From assembly GCF_001404985.1 (NCBI RefSeq), contig NZ_JRLF01000014.1, forward strand, positions 62,001-126,000: DNA of 64,000 nucleotides, read 5' to 3'. A program made the translations under genes and the position numbers. The DNA comes from Flavobacterium aquidurense (GTDB lineage: Bacteria > Bacteroidota > Bacteroidia > Flavobacteriales > Flavobacteriaceae). Positions 21,078-30,526 of this stretch are shown in pieces. The notes under the pieces are model-generated. The model saw only the letters and a list, made by a program, of their open reading frames with translations, had not been told where the DNA came from and did not search any database. The number at the start of each line of letters is the position of its first letter. Within the stretch, counting starts at the first letter, position 1.

Positions 21078-23099
21078 ATGGAAAATCTTATTCAATCAGA
21101 GAATTACAAAATTCAAAAACCGGCAGAATGGGCTGCTAATATTAATGACAATCAACTTATTGATTACATTAAAGAATCAGATTTTGCAAGTAAACAAATA
21201 GATGAAGGAAGAGACTATTGCTATTTTTTAGATAAAATTTATTATACAAATGATGAAGAAAATAGTGAATATGCGTGTGTAGCTTATACGCTTAATGAAC
21301 CCTCTAATCTCGAAAATGCTTCGGTAATGGATGTCGTGGTCGAAGAAAACGAGACTTATATCATACACAGAATAAGTGTTTTAAGAGAAGGTGTTTTAAT
21401 TGATAAAATTGCTGACACAAAAATTAAAGTCCTTGACAGCGAAAATCAAAGTGACGGAGGCGTTTTGAGCAGCAATAAAAAAATAAATATTACCATTAAG
21501 GATTTACGTCTTTATGACGTTTTAATAATGGAAGATTCGCGCGTAAAAGTATTTACTGAACGTGACTTTTTGCGCAAGGAATTTTTAAAATTTGTTTGGG
21601 TGAGTCCAAGTACATATTGGGCTTACGGAAGTTATAAATTTACATTTATCAATGACCGTAAGAAAGCAATCGCCTATAAAAAAACTTTTTTCAGGGATGA
21701 AGATGGAAATGTACTGGCACCGGAAATCAGTTCTCTGGAAAAAGGACAAAGATTTACGATCGAAAGGGAAAATTACATCAATTTTGTTGATTCAAATCGT
21801 GAGGTCGCTCCTTTTATTGATTTTGCAACTGATAGTAACTGGATCGACTTGTCTAATTATATTTCTCCTTTATATGAAGATGTATACAATAAAGCGGCTT
21901 TACAGGATTTTGCTCCAAATCTGGTTGAAAAACTGGATGCCATTACCAATAAAGATGAGCAATTGCAGTTTGCAATAGATTATGTTCAAAATCACGTTTA
22001 TTATGTTTTCAATGCAGATGAAATGAACGGTCACAAACCGCAGGAACCTTCTGTGACATATCAAAATAAACAAGGAGATTGCAAAGCAAAATCGGTTTTA
22101 TTAAAAGTAGTCCTGGATTATATTAAGGTAGATTCTTCAGTAGTTTTGGTTAATTTTAATACAGATCATTATCTGAAATATTATTTACCTTCATTACTTA
22201 CTTTTAATCACGTAATTGTAAAAATCGATTATAAAGGCGAAACCTATTTTATTGATGCAACAAGCCGTGATGAATTTGGGTTGATTGAAAATCGCGGATT
22301 TATTTATTTTATGCATTATCTTGAAGTTAAACCAAATCAGGATTTACAGTTAAAAAAACCACATAGATTCCCATATTACGGTATAAATGAAAAGGCTGAT
22401 TTTAATGTAGAAAACAATATTGGAAAACTTTCCTTAACCACTACTTACAAAGGAAACCGTGCCAATTATATGCGTAAGTATTTTAAAAACACAAATAAAA
22501 GAGAAATCATAGACAGCTGGAATAATTTCTTTTTTTATACGCTGAATTACAATAATGACCGAAACGGAACTGATGTTAGAAACATATTCAAAGATGCAAC
22601 AATTGAAGCTTTAAGCGATGACAAACAATTGAACGAATACACTATTCAGTATAAAGCGACTGTTGAAGATCCTTATTTTGTAGACTCGCAAAAGAATCGT
22701 TTCCTGATGTATTTTGATCGAAATGTAATTAAAAATAATGCAAGGGATTTTCTGCACACAGATATCGCTTTCTGGCATAATTTTGACAACGAAAAATATG
22801 AAATCAATCTTTATACGGATCAAAGAATTGATGTAGAAGAAAAATTTACTACTCAGGAAAGCACCATAAAAAATCCGTATTTTGATTATACGAGCCGTAA
22901 AAAAGTTACAAAAAATGGTGCAACTATTAATATTGATTATACCCCGTTGGTAAATTTAGAAATTCCGGCAGCAGATTTTGAAGAATTCAGAAATGCCCAT
23001 CATGAAGTTGCAGATAGTAACTTTGGACTTGGAATTGATATTATTGAACAAGGTTTTATGAATTTGATGAAATTTAATTTCAAGAAATTAGTAAAGTAA
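21078..23099 (+). CDS. DUF3857/transglutaminase-like domain protein without a signal peptide
   Basis: A 673-residue protein. Residues about 50-250 resemble DUF3857. Residues about 290-400 are a transglutaminase/cysteine-protease-like core with a visible triad: Cys in NKQGDCKAKSVLLK, His in LTFNHVIVKIDY and Asp in YFIDATSRDEFG. The remainder is beta-rich (DUF2569/3858-like). Relatives are often exported, but this one begins MENLIQSENYKIQKPAEWA and has no hydrophobic leader, suggesting a cytoplasmic location or unrecognised export. The catalytic residues are intact, so proteolysis or acyl transfer is possible; substrate unknown. It is a single gene bounded by terminators. Confidence 0.8.
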   Translation: MENLIQSENYKIQKPAEWAANINDNQLIDYIKESDFASKQIDEGRDYCYFLDKIYYTNDEENSEYACVAYTLNEPSNLENASVMDVVVEENETYIIHRISVLREGVLIDKIADTKIKVLDSENQSDGGVLSSNKKINITIKDLRLYDVLIMEDSRVKVFTERDFLRKEFLKFVWVSPSTYWAYGSYKFTFINDRKKAIAYKKTFFRDEDGNVLAPEISSLEKGQRFTIERENYINFVDSNREVAPFIDFATDSNWIDLSNYISPLYEDVYNKAALQDFAPNLVEKLDAITNKDEQLQFAIDYVQNHVYYVFNADEMNGHKPQEPSVTYQNKQGDCKAKSVLLKVVLDYIKVDSSVVLVNFNTDHYLKYYLPSLLTFNHVIVKIDYKGETYFIDATSRDEFGLIENRGFIYFMHYLEVKPNQDLQLKKPHRFPYYGINEKADFNVENNIGKLSLTTTYKGNRANYMRKYFKNTNKREIIDSWNNFFFYTLNYNNDRNGTDVRNIFKDATIEALSDDKQLNEYTIQYKATVEDPYFVDSQKNRFLMYFDRNVIKNNARDFLHTDIAFWHNFDNEKYEINLYTDQRIDVEEKFTTQESTIKNPYFDYTSRKKVTKNGATINIDYTPLVNLEIPAADFEEFRNAHHEVADSNFGLGIDIIEQGFMNLMKFNFKKLVK

Positions 23100-23106
23100 T
23101 GATAAC

Positions 23107-23140
23107 AAAAAAATGGGCTTTTAATAAAGCCCATTTTTTA
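23107..23140. terminator. Bidirectional intrinsic terminator
   Basis: The stem AAAAATGGGCTTT / AAAGCCCATTTTT with A/T tracts on both sides separates the transglutaminase-like gene from the convergent end of the PUL. Confidence 0.88.
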
Positions 23141-23156
23141 TTTAATCTTGTTTTTT

Positions 23157-25382
23157 TTAAAGCAATTCAAAATCAGATTTTAATTTGATATCTGCTGATG
23201 AAGCTCCGATCATTACTTCAAAATCTCCCGGTTCTGCAACAAACTCTAATTTATTATTGTAGAATGAAAGTTTCTCTTTGTCGATTGTAAACTCTATTGT
23301 TTTAGATTCTCCTGCATTTAATTTTACTTTCTGGAAATCTCTTAATTCTAAAACCGGTCTAACGACAGATCCAAATTTGTCTTTTAAGTATAATTGTACC
23401 ACTTCCTCTCCGGCTACTTTACCAATATTTGATAATTGAAAAGAAACCTTAATCGTTTCATTATTTTTCATTTTAACCGAAGATAATTTTAGATCTGAAT
23501 AATTGAATTTAGTATAACTCAAACCATATCCAAACGGAAATTTAGGTGAATTTTTTAAGTCAATATAAGCTGAAACATAGTTGGTCTCACTTTCGGTTTT
23601 TGCCGGTCTTCCTGTACTGTAATGATTGTAATAAATAGGTACCTGCCCTACTTCTCTCGGGAATGTCATTGGCAATTTTCCAGAAGGATTATAATCTCCA
23701 AATAATACATTTGCTATTGCATTTCCTGCTTCTGTACCTAACCACCACGTATATACAATTGCCGGAACATTATCTGCTGTCCAGTTAAAAATTAATGGTC
23801 TTCCTGCATTTACCAACACTACAACTGGTTTTCCGGTAGCCTGAATTGCTTTTATCAAATCTTCCTGCACGCCCGGTAAATGAAGATCGCTTCGGCTTTT
23901 TGCTTCGCCGCTCATGTCACGTCTTTCTCCTATGCTCAAAATAACAACATCGGCTTGTTTGGCAGTTGCAACAGCTTCTGCAAAACCATCTTTACTGTCT
24001 CCATCTACTTCACAGCCTTTAGCGTAAAGCAATTTGGTGTTTTTACCTACTTTATTTTGTAAACCATCCCATTGCGAAACGATCCATTTATTGTAGTCTA
24101 CTTCAGGTAATTCTACAGACCAGAATCCCATGTTTTCTTTGTATTCTTTTACCATTGGTCCAATAAAAGCGATTGTTTTCAGGTTTTTAGAAAGTGGTAA
24201 AGTCTCCTTTTCATTCTTTAATAAAACAATACTTTTTTGTGCTACATCAAGAGCTGCTTTTCTATTTTCAGGATCATTTAAAGCCTTGTCAGCTCTTTTT
24301 TGGTCTGAATATCGGTACGGATCATCAAATAATCCCAGTTCATATTTCTTGCGAAGAATTCTTTTTACGGCATCATCTATTAAATCCACAGATACTTTAC
24401 CTTCTTTTACTAATTTGGCTAAATTATATCTGTAAGCATTGCTTTCCATATCCATATCGCTTCCGGCAGTAATTGCAGAAAGTGCCGCCGCTTTTAGGTC
24501 TTTTGAATAACCATGTGCTACCATTTCGCTAATCGAACCCCAGTCTGAAACAACAAAACCCTGAAAATTCCATTTTCCTTTTAAGATATCGCGCTGCAAA
24601 TGTGCATTTCCTGTAGCTGGAATTCCGTTTAAGTCATTAAATGAGTTCATAAAAGTAGCTGCTCCGGCATCAAGTGCTGCTTTGAATGGTGGTAAATAAG
24701 TTTCCCACAACATTCTTTCACTCATATCTACAGAGTTATAGTCTCTTCCGCCAACTGCTGCTCCATAAGCTGCAAAGTGTTTTACACAAGCCATAACTGA
24801 GTTTAAATCACCCAATTTATTTCCCTGAAAACCTTTTACTCTTGCATAAGCAATTTTAGATCCCAGATAAGTGTCTTCTCCGGCGCCTTCCATAACACGA
24901 CCCCAACGAGGATCACGGCCGATATCTACCATTGGTGCAAATGTCCAGTGAATACCACTTGCAGAAGCTTCTGTAGCGGCAACTCTCGCTGCTAATTCGA
25001 TTGCAGCCAAATCCCAACTTGCAGCTTCTGCCAACGGAATCGGGAAGGTAGTTTTGTAACCGTGAATTACGTCCTGACCAAATAATAAAGGAATTTTAAG
25101 TCTCGATTGCATTGCCAGTTCCTGATATTGTCTGGTGTATTTTGTACCAACAACATTCAGCATTGAACCTACAATTCCTGCTTTTATCTCGGCTTGTTTG
25201 TTTGGATTAATAGTAATTGGCCCTGTCGCAGAATTATCTCCTGTATACTGATTTAGCTGACCAATTTTCTCTTCGATAGTCATTTTTTTCAACAGAGCAT
25301 TTACTTTCTGATCTATTGTTTCCTGTTGGGCAACCGCAAAAAAGGACACCATCAACAAGGTAAATGTGGTTAATTTTTTCAT
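23157..25382 (-). CDS. Exported GH3 beta-glucosidase (BglX-like)
   Basis: A 741-residue enzyme with a signal peptide (MKKLTTFTLLMVSFFAVAQ). The three GH3 parts are present: the TIM barrel (MTIEEKIGQLNQY ... GQDVIHGYKTTFPIPLAEAASWD) with the nucleophile Asp in GFVVSDWGS, the alpha/beta sandwich (KSIVLLKNEKETLPLSKNLKTIAFIGP) and the C-terminal fibronectin-III-like domain (FPFGYGLSYTKFNYSDL). It should release glucose from the ends of beta-linked oligosaccharides in the periplasm. It is the last gene of the SusC/D operon, 6 bases after the EEP gene. The GLSYT end and length are typical of bglX, but linkage specificity is not predicted. Confidence 0.95.
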   Translation of the reverse strand: MKKLTTFTLLMVSFFAVAQQETIDQKVNALLKKMTIEEKIGQLNQYTGDNSATGPITINPNKQAEIKAGIVGSMLNVVGTKYTRQYQELAMQSRLKIPLLFGQDVIHGYKTTFPIPLAEAASWDLAAIELAARVAATEASASGIHWTFAPMVDIGRDPRWGRVMEGAGEDTYLGSKIAYARVKGFQGNKLGDLNSVMACVKHFAAYGAAVGGRDYNSVDMSERMLWETYLPPFKAALDAGAATFMNSFNDLNGIPATGNAHLQRDILKGKWNFQGFVVSDWGSISEMVAHGYSKDLKAAALSAITAGSDMDMESNAYRYNLAKLVKEGKVSVDLIDDAVKRILRKKYELGLFDDPYRYSDQKRADKALNDPENRKAALDVAQKSIVLLKNEKETLPLSKNLKTIAFIGPMVKEYKENMGFWSVELPEVDYNKWIVSQWDGLQNKVGKNTKLLYAKGCEVDGDSKDGFAEAVATAKQADVVILSIGERRDMSGEAKSRSDLHLPGVQEDLIKAIQATGKPVVVLVNAGRPLIFNWTADNVPAIVYTWWLGTEAGNAIANVLFGDYNPSGKLPMTFPREVGQVPIYYNHYSTGRPAKTESETNYVSAYIDLKNSPKFPFGYGLSYTKFNYSDLKLSSVKMKNNETIKVSFQLSNIGKVAGEEVVQLYLKDKFGSVVRPVLELRDFQKVKLNAGESKTIEFTIDKEKLSFYNNKLEFVAEPGDFEVMIGASSADIKLKSDFELL

Positions 25383-25388
25383 TCTTAT

Positions 25389-26228
25389 TTAATTAATTTC
25401 TATATAAACAGGTAAGTGATCTGATGGATATTTTAAATCTTTAGAGTCACTTAAAACTGCATGTTTTTGAACTGATAATCCACTTTTTTTAGAAATAAAA
25501 ATATAATCTAAAAGCAATGTAACAGGCTCATTATGTTTAAAATCGTTAAAAGTTCCTGTTGGTCCAAAAGGTTTTTCTTTCGAAACATCTTTGGTATCAT
25601 CCATTACTTTTTTTATTGCTACAATTTGTCTGGTATCAGGTTCTGAGTTAAAATCTCCCATTAAAAAAGCGGGATATTTTTTAGTATTTATTTCCTTCAT
25701 TTTTGAAAGAACCAATTCTACTCCTTTTACTCTTGCTATTTCACCCATATGATCCAGATGAAGATTAAAAACCCAGAATACTTTTTTCGTTTTTAAATCT
25801 TTAAAAAGTCCATACGTACAAATTCTATTGCAGGCTGCATCCCAACCTCTTGAAACTTTATCTGGCGTTTCTGACAACCAAAACGTGTTTGATTCCTCTA
25901 ACTGAAAACGATCTTTTTTATAGTAAATCGTACATGCTTCTCCTTTTCCTTCTTCTTCTCTGCCTATTCCGAATCTATTATAATTTGGCAAAGCCAAAGC
26001 TATATCTGTAACCTGATTGGGAGTTGCTTCCTGAACACCAAAAATATCCGGACTGTAAAATTGAATTTGCGAGGCAAAATAATCTTTCCGGTTTGGCCAG
26101 GCATTTTCTCCATCAGAGGCAACATCCAAACGGATATTGTAGCTCATAATTTTTAAGTTCTGACTATAAAACGGTGTAATTACAAAAAACAGAAATACTA
26201 CTAAAAAAATTGATTTTATCTTTTTCAT
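25389..26228 (-). CDS. Exported endonuclease/exonuclease/phosphatase (EEP) family hydrolase
   Basis: A 279-residue protein with a signal peptide (MKKIKSIFLVVFLFFVITPFYSQ). EEP motifs are in order: LKIMSYNIRLD (metal-binding Asn), DIFGVQEATPNQ (Glu), FNLHLDHMGEIAR, FLMGDFNSEPD (Asp and Asn) and SDHLPVYIEI (Asp-His). These are phosphodiesterases with a Mg-dependent active site. It sits between GH5 and GH3 genes of the PUL, so it may act on phosphorylated or lipid-linked material that accompanies the glucan, or on an unrelated substrate. Such genes recur in flavobacterial glucan loci, but their role there is not established. Confidence 0.9.
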   Translation of the reverse strand: MKKIKSIFLVVFLFFVITPFYSQNLKIMSYNIRLDVASDGENAWPNRKDYFASQIQFYSPDIFGVQEATPNQVTDIALALPNYNRFGIGREEEGKGEACTIYYKKDRFQLEESNTFWLSETPDKVSRGWDAACNRICTYGLFKDLKTKKVFWVFNLHLDHMGEIARVKGVELVLSKMKEINTKKYPAFLMGDFNSEPDTRQIVAIKKVMDDTKDVSKEKPFGPTGTFNDFKHNEPVTLLLDYIFISKKSGLSVQKHAVLSDSKDLKYPSDHLPVYIEIN

Positions 26229-26400
26229 TTTAAAAAATTTAATTCCGTAAAGCTACCATTTCACTGGCCTCAAAGAAAAAAAATAAGTTTAAAACAATGT
26301 TAATTATATATTTTCCGATAATTAATATTAAATACAACATAATTATTTATTAAAGTTTTTTCTTTCAAAAAAAAACTTTCTTACTCTTAAAAATCTTGTG

Positions 26401-28158
26401 CTATTTTTTTGAACTTACTTTTTTACCTTCTGAAAAATCTAAATAATTTAAATTGAATCCTCCTTTTTCAAAAACGGCTTTGATTTTATTTATACCTGCA
26501 TGTAACTCTATACCAGATAAAACTATAGTTTTCCATTTATCATTTCCTCCGGTTGCCGGAAGTGTTATTACTTGTGATTTATTTCCGTTTTCTGTTTCCA
26601 GATAAAATTTTCCTTCTAAGTTTTCGCTTGAATAACGAATAGCAACTTTGTATGTATTTTGTTTTACAACTTGAGCCGTAAACTGTAACCATTCTCCATC
26701 TTCGATAAAAGAAACCTGATAACCGTTTGAACCTGAATCCTTACATGGTAAAATATCAACACCATCATTTCGCATCGTGTTTCCTTTATTCCATTCGTCA
26801 AATTTTCCGGTTTCTACTCTGTAATTTATAAAGTCCTTATCCAGATAAGCAGAACCATTTGTGCCAAAATCATACTGTGTTGCGGCAATTTTACCGGGAA
26901 TCATATGTTTTATATAAGGTTTCGTATCATTAGTCTGCACTTGTCTAAACATCGCATCAATTACATCCGGTTTAACTGTTACGTTCTCCATTTTATAATT
27001 ATCTGCCATTTTCATTAAAGCTTTTTTTGCAAAATCAACCGACGGTTTTTGACCACCATCTTTCCAATATTTTAATAAAACATCGTATTCAGGAATTTTC
27101 GTTACTGAGGTTACGCCAGCAATATTTTCGATTTTTTTCATTGGCCAAAAAGCCCACCCAATATTGTTACTTTCTACTAATGTTAATGCATCTTTAAACC
27201 AGACATTAGAATTTTCTCCACTTTCGCCTAACCAGATTGGCACATTATATTGCATTCTGTAATCCAACATTTTTTTAATAGATTCTTTGGTATTATAGTT
27301 CCAGTATTTATGAAAACTCAACGCCATATTTTCATCCCATAAAGGAAAAATTCCATTGTAATTATTTCCCCAGCAGTTTCCTTCAATAAAAATCAAATGG
27401 TTGGTATCAGCCTCACGAATTGCTTTTGTTACCCGAACCATTAAATCTCTCAAAGGTCCGTTTGAATTTTCGTCACAACCGTTTTTATTAGTTCCGGTGA
27501 AATTCCAGTTTGGTTCATTGATAATATCATATGCTCCAATCCATGGATTATCTCTATAACGAGAAGCGAGTTTTTTCCATAATGCAATCATTTTTTTCTG
27601 ATTGGCTTCACTTTCCCAAAGTGATGGTTTTGTGGTATCATAGTCAGAAATTGCAGCATCATTACCTTGTCCTCCCGGAGCAGCATGCAAATCCAGAATA
27701 AGATACATTCTATTTTCGGCACACCATTTTAGCAAATTATCGGTCATGGTAAAACCTTCTTCTATCCAGGTAATTTCTCCGTTTTTCTCTTCCTGAATTG
27801 ATGGTGTGTAAAGGTTATAATGCATTGGTAAACGAATCGAATTAAAACCCCATTTAGCTAAAGAATCGACATCACGTTTTGTAATTCCGTTTGCTTTGTA
27901 TGCGGCATAAAATTCTTTTGTCCCTTGTTCTCCAACAACTTCCTGAATTTTTTGTTTAATCACATATTGCGGACTTGCAAAGGGTTGTGTTTGCAGCATA
28001 TATCCTTCCTGAACCATCCATCCTCCTATGCCAAGACCTCTTAATATGATGTTTTTTCCATTACCGTCAACAATTTTTTGCCCGTCTCTATGCAGGAATC
28101 CTTGCCCAAAAGTTGTAATGGAAAGCAATAATTGGAATATGATTATGATTTTTTTCAT
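26401..28158 (-). CDS. GH5 family glucanase with C-terminal CBM6-like module
   Basis: A 585-residue secreted enzyme with a signal peptide (MKKIIIIFQLLLSITTFGQ). Residues about 25-370 are a GH5 barrel: ILRGLGIGGWMVQEG, WGFNSIRLPMHYNLY, DLHAAPGGQGND, the acid/base Glu in YDIINEPNW and the nucleophile Glu in PIWLGESGEN. The GGW/LHAAPG signature resembles exo-beta-1,3- and endo-beta-1,6-glucanase groups. Residues about 430-580 look like a CBM6-type carbohydrate-binding module (IRYSSENLEGKFYLE ... WKTIVLSGIELHAGINKIKAVF). It is part of the PUL operon, with 170 bases of AT-rich spacer before the EEP gene. Linkage preference is inferred. Confidence 0.9.
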   Translation of the reverse strand: MKKIIIIFQLLLSITTFGQGFLHRDGQKIVDGNGKNIILRGLGIGGWMVQEGYMLQTQPFASPQYVIKQKIQEVVGEQGTKEFYAAYKANGITKRDVDSLAKWGFNSIRLPMHYNLYTPSIQEEKNGEITWIEEGFTMTDNLLKWCAENRMYLILDLHAAPGGQGNDAAISDYDTTKPSLWESEANQKKMIALWKKLASRYRDNPWIGAYDIINEPNWNFTGTNKNGCDENSNGPLRDLMVRVTKAIREADTNHLIFIEGNCWGNNYNGIFPLWDENMALSFHKYWNYNTKESIKKMLDYRMQYNVPIWLGESGENSNVWFKDALTLVESNNIGWAFWPMKKIENIAGVTSVTKIPEYDVLLKYWKDGGQKPSVDFAKKALMKMADNYKMENVTVKPDVIDAMFRQVQTNDTKPYIKHMIPGKIAATQYDFGTNGSAYLDKDFINYRVETGKFDEWNKGNTMRNDGVDILPCKDSGSNGYQVSFIEDGEWLQFTAQVVKQNTYKVAIRYSSENLEGKFYLETENGNKSQVITLPATGGNDKWKTIVLSGIELHAGINKIKAVFEKGGFNLNYLDFSEGKKVSSKK

Positions 28159-28181
28159 GCTATTTCATTAAAACTGAATAC

Positions 28182-28205
28182 CTGCAAGGCATCAAAACCT
28201 TGCAG
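28182..28205 (-). other. Intra-operon hairpin between GH3 and GH5 genes
   Basis: The inverted repeat CTGCAAGG / CCTTGCAG with an 8-base loop has no T tract. It may be an mRNA processing or stability element within the PUL transcript. Confidence 0.45.
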
Positions 28206-28221
28206 AATCCTCATTTTGTTT

Positions 28222-30489
28222 CTACTTTAAAAAGAAATCCTTTTTTTGATTTCCTATCTGAATGGTAAAAGTTCCTTTTTCAGAAATCCATTTCAAATCT
28301 TCGTTTACAAATTGTAGATCTTTCTGGTTCAAAGTAAATTTTACTGTTTTTGTTTCTCCCGGATTCAGGCTTATTTTTTCGAATCTTTTCAGTGCTTTGA
28401 ATTCCGGTGTAATACTGGCTACATTATCTGACAAATACAATAAAACGGCTTCTTTCCCTGCTTTTGACCCTGAGTTTTTAACCTCTACAGAAACATTTAC
28501 TTCGTCTGTATTATTGATTTCAGATTTGTCAATTGTTAAATTTGAATAGACAAAAGTGGTGTATGATAATCCTGTCCCGAATTCGAATTGAGGAGAGTAA
28601 CTTTTCTCGTATTTGGCATCATTATTTTGTTCATTTTCAGAAATACTTTCGGTATATTTTCTATTGTATTTCTCTAATGAATTAGGATATTTTGGGTAAT
28701 TGTAAGGTAATCTTCCGCTTGGGTTTACATCTCCGTATAAGATATCTACCAATGCTCTTGCCCCTTCATTTCCGGGAAGATAACATTGAATAACAGCACT
28801 CATTTTATCTTCGAAATCACTGATCAATCTTGGTCTTCCTTCGTTTAAAACTAAAATAATCGGTTTGTTTAATTTTGATAAGGCCAAAGCTAATTTTATC
28901 TGAGACGGACTCATATACAGATTGCTGATATCTCCCGGAGTTTCTGTATAATTTTTTTCTCCTAAACACAAAACAATTTTAGACGCTGTTTTAGCTAATT
29001 CTACTGCTTTCTGAATTTCGGCTTCATCTTCTTTTTCAAGATCTGTACCTGGTGTATAAAGCACATTTTCTTTTCCTAATTTATTCTGGAAAGCTTCGAG
29101 TATTGTAAATTTATCAGCTGCATATGTATCTGAATTTTCACCTTGCCAGGTATATGACCAACCTCCGTTAAGGTATTTCATGCTATTAGCGGTTGCACCT
29201 GTAACTAATATTTTTTCGTTTTTATTTAATGGTAAAACAGAAGCGCTGTTTTTTAATAAAGTAATAGATTCTGCAGCTGTATTATAAGCTTCCTGAATAT
29301 GCTCTGCTGATCCGAATTTCGGGTAATCTTTAAGATCTGCTACTGAATTTTGGAATAAATTCAATTCGTATTTCATTCTTAAAATCCTTGTAACAGCGTC
29401 ATCTATTCTGGAAACTGGCACTTCGCCTTTTTTTACCAAATCAACTAAATCGGTATAAAAAGAAAATTCTTCAGGAACCATACTCATATCTATACCAGCC
29501 ATCACCGCAATACGAACTGCATCACGTTTAGATTCAGCAACTTTATGTCTTGTATATAAGTAAATAATGTCTTTCCAGTCTGTCACTACTACGCCTTGAA
29601 AACCTAATTCTTTTTTAAGAATATCAGCAATCAAATGTTTACTTGCATGCACCGGAGTTCCGTTGATTTCTCCAGAACTTACCATAACACTTTTTGCACC
29701 TGCGTTTATTGCAGCCTGATAAATTGTTAGATCATATTGTCTTAAAAGTCTTTCCGGTATAATACTTGGTGTTCTGTCTTTTCCGGTAGTTGTGCTTCCA
29801 TAACCTATGTAATGTTTCATACATGAGGCAACACTATATTTTGAACCTACATTGTTATTTCCTTCAAAACCATTTACTAAAGCAACAGCCATTCTTGAGG
29901 ACAAATAGGCATCTTCTCCAAATGATTCCCACATTCTTGACCATGCCGGATTTCTTGGAAAATCTAAATCTGGAGAAAAAACCCAGGGAATTGAGGATGC
30001 TCTGGTTTCGTAGGCAGAAATTTCGGCTCCGCGTTTTACCAAGTCGGTATTAAATGTTGCCGCTAATCCTATTTGCTGTGGAAACAAAGTTGCTCCGGCA
30101 GTATAACTTGCGCCATGAATAGCATCTATCCCGTATAAAACCGGAATTTTAAGCCTTGATTTATTGGCTTCGTTCGAAATTGCTGTTAATGTTTCCTGCC
30201 ATCTTTTTAATGTTGGCGCTCCGGGATTTGGCACATTCAGGATAGAACCAATATGATAATCCTGAACTCCCTGCTTTAGTTTGGCAGCATCAAAATATCC
30301 TGGTTTTGCAGGATCTTCAAATATAGTCACGGTAATCTGAGTCATCTGACCTACTTTTTCTTCAAGGGTCATTTTAGACAATAGCTCAGAAACTTTAGCA
30401 TCAATATCTGATTTTTTATTTTTTGTTTCCTGACTCCATGCTGCTCCACAAATTAATAAAGCCAGCAATAGCAACTTCGTATTTTTCAT
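28222..30489 (-). CDS. Exported GH3 beta-glucosidase, second copy
   Basis: A 755-residue GH3 enzyme with a signal peptide (MKNTKLLLLALLICGAAWSQ). The barrel has LYGIDAIHGASYTAGATLFPQQIGLAATF and the nucleophile Asp in GVVVTDWKDI. The sandwich domain (ESITLLKNSASVLPLNKNEKILVTG) and FnIII-like tail (FEFGTGLSYTTFVYSNL) follow. It differs clearly from the GH3 at 23157, for example in an expanded N-terminal loop (ITVTIFEDPAKPGYFDAAKL), so the two probably have different specificities. It resembles the GH3 found in laminarin-type loci. It lies between GH5 and GH30 genes in the same operon. Confidence 0.94.
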   Translation of the reverse strand: MKNTKLLLLALLICGAAWSQETKNKKSDIDAKVSELLSKMTLEEKVGQMTQITVTIFEDPAKPGYFDAAKLKQGVQDYHIGSILNVPNPGAPTLKRWQETLTAISNEANKSRLKIPVLYGIDAIHGASYTAGATLFPQQIGLAATFNTDLVKRGAEISAYETRASSIPWVFSPDLDFPRNPAWSRMWESFGEDAYLSSRMAVALVNGFEGNNNVGSKYSVASCMKHYIGYGSTTTGKDRTPSIIPERLLRQYDLTIYQAAINAGAKSVMVSSGEINGTPVHASKHLIADILKKELGFQGVVVTDWKDIIYLYTRHKVAESKRDAVRIAVMAGIDMSMVPEEFSFYTDLVDLVKKGEVPVSRIDDAVTRILRMKYELNLFQNSVADLKDYPKFGSAEHIQEAYNTAAESITLLKNSASVLPLNKNEKILVTGATANSMKYLNGGWSYTWQGENSDTYAADKFTILEAFQNKLGKENVLYTPGTDLEKEDEAEIQKAVELAKTASKIVLCLGEKNYTETPGDISNLYMSPSQIKLALALSKLNKPIILVLNEGRPRLISDFEDKMSAVIQCYLPGNEGARALVDILYGDVNPSGRLPYNYPKYPNSLEKYNRKYTESISENEQNNDAKYEKSYSPQFEFGTGLSYTTFVYSNLTIDKSEINNTDEVNVSVEVKNSGSKAGKEAVLLYLSDNVASITPEFKALKRFEKISLNPGETKTVKFTLNQKDLQFVNEDLKWISEKGTFTIQIGNQKKDFFLK

Positions 30490-30526
30490 TTTAATATTTT
30501 AAATTAATATTTCATTAATTAAATCT

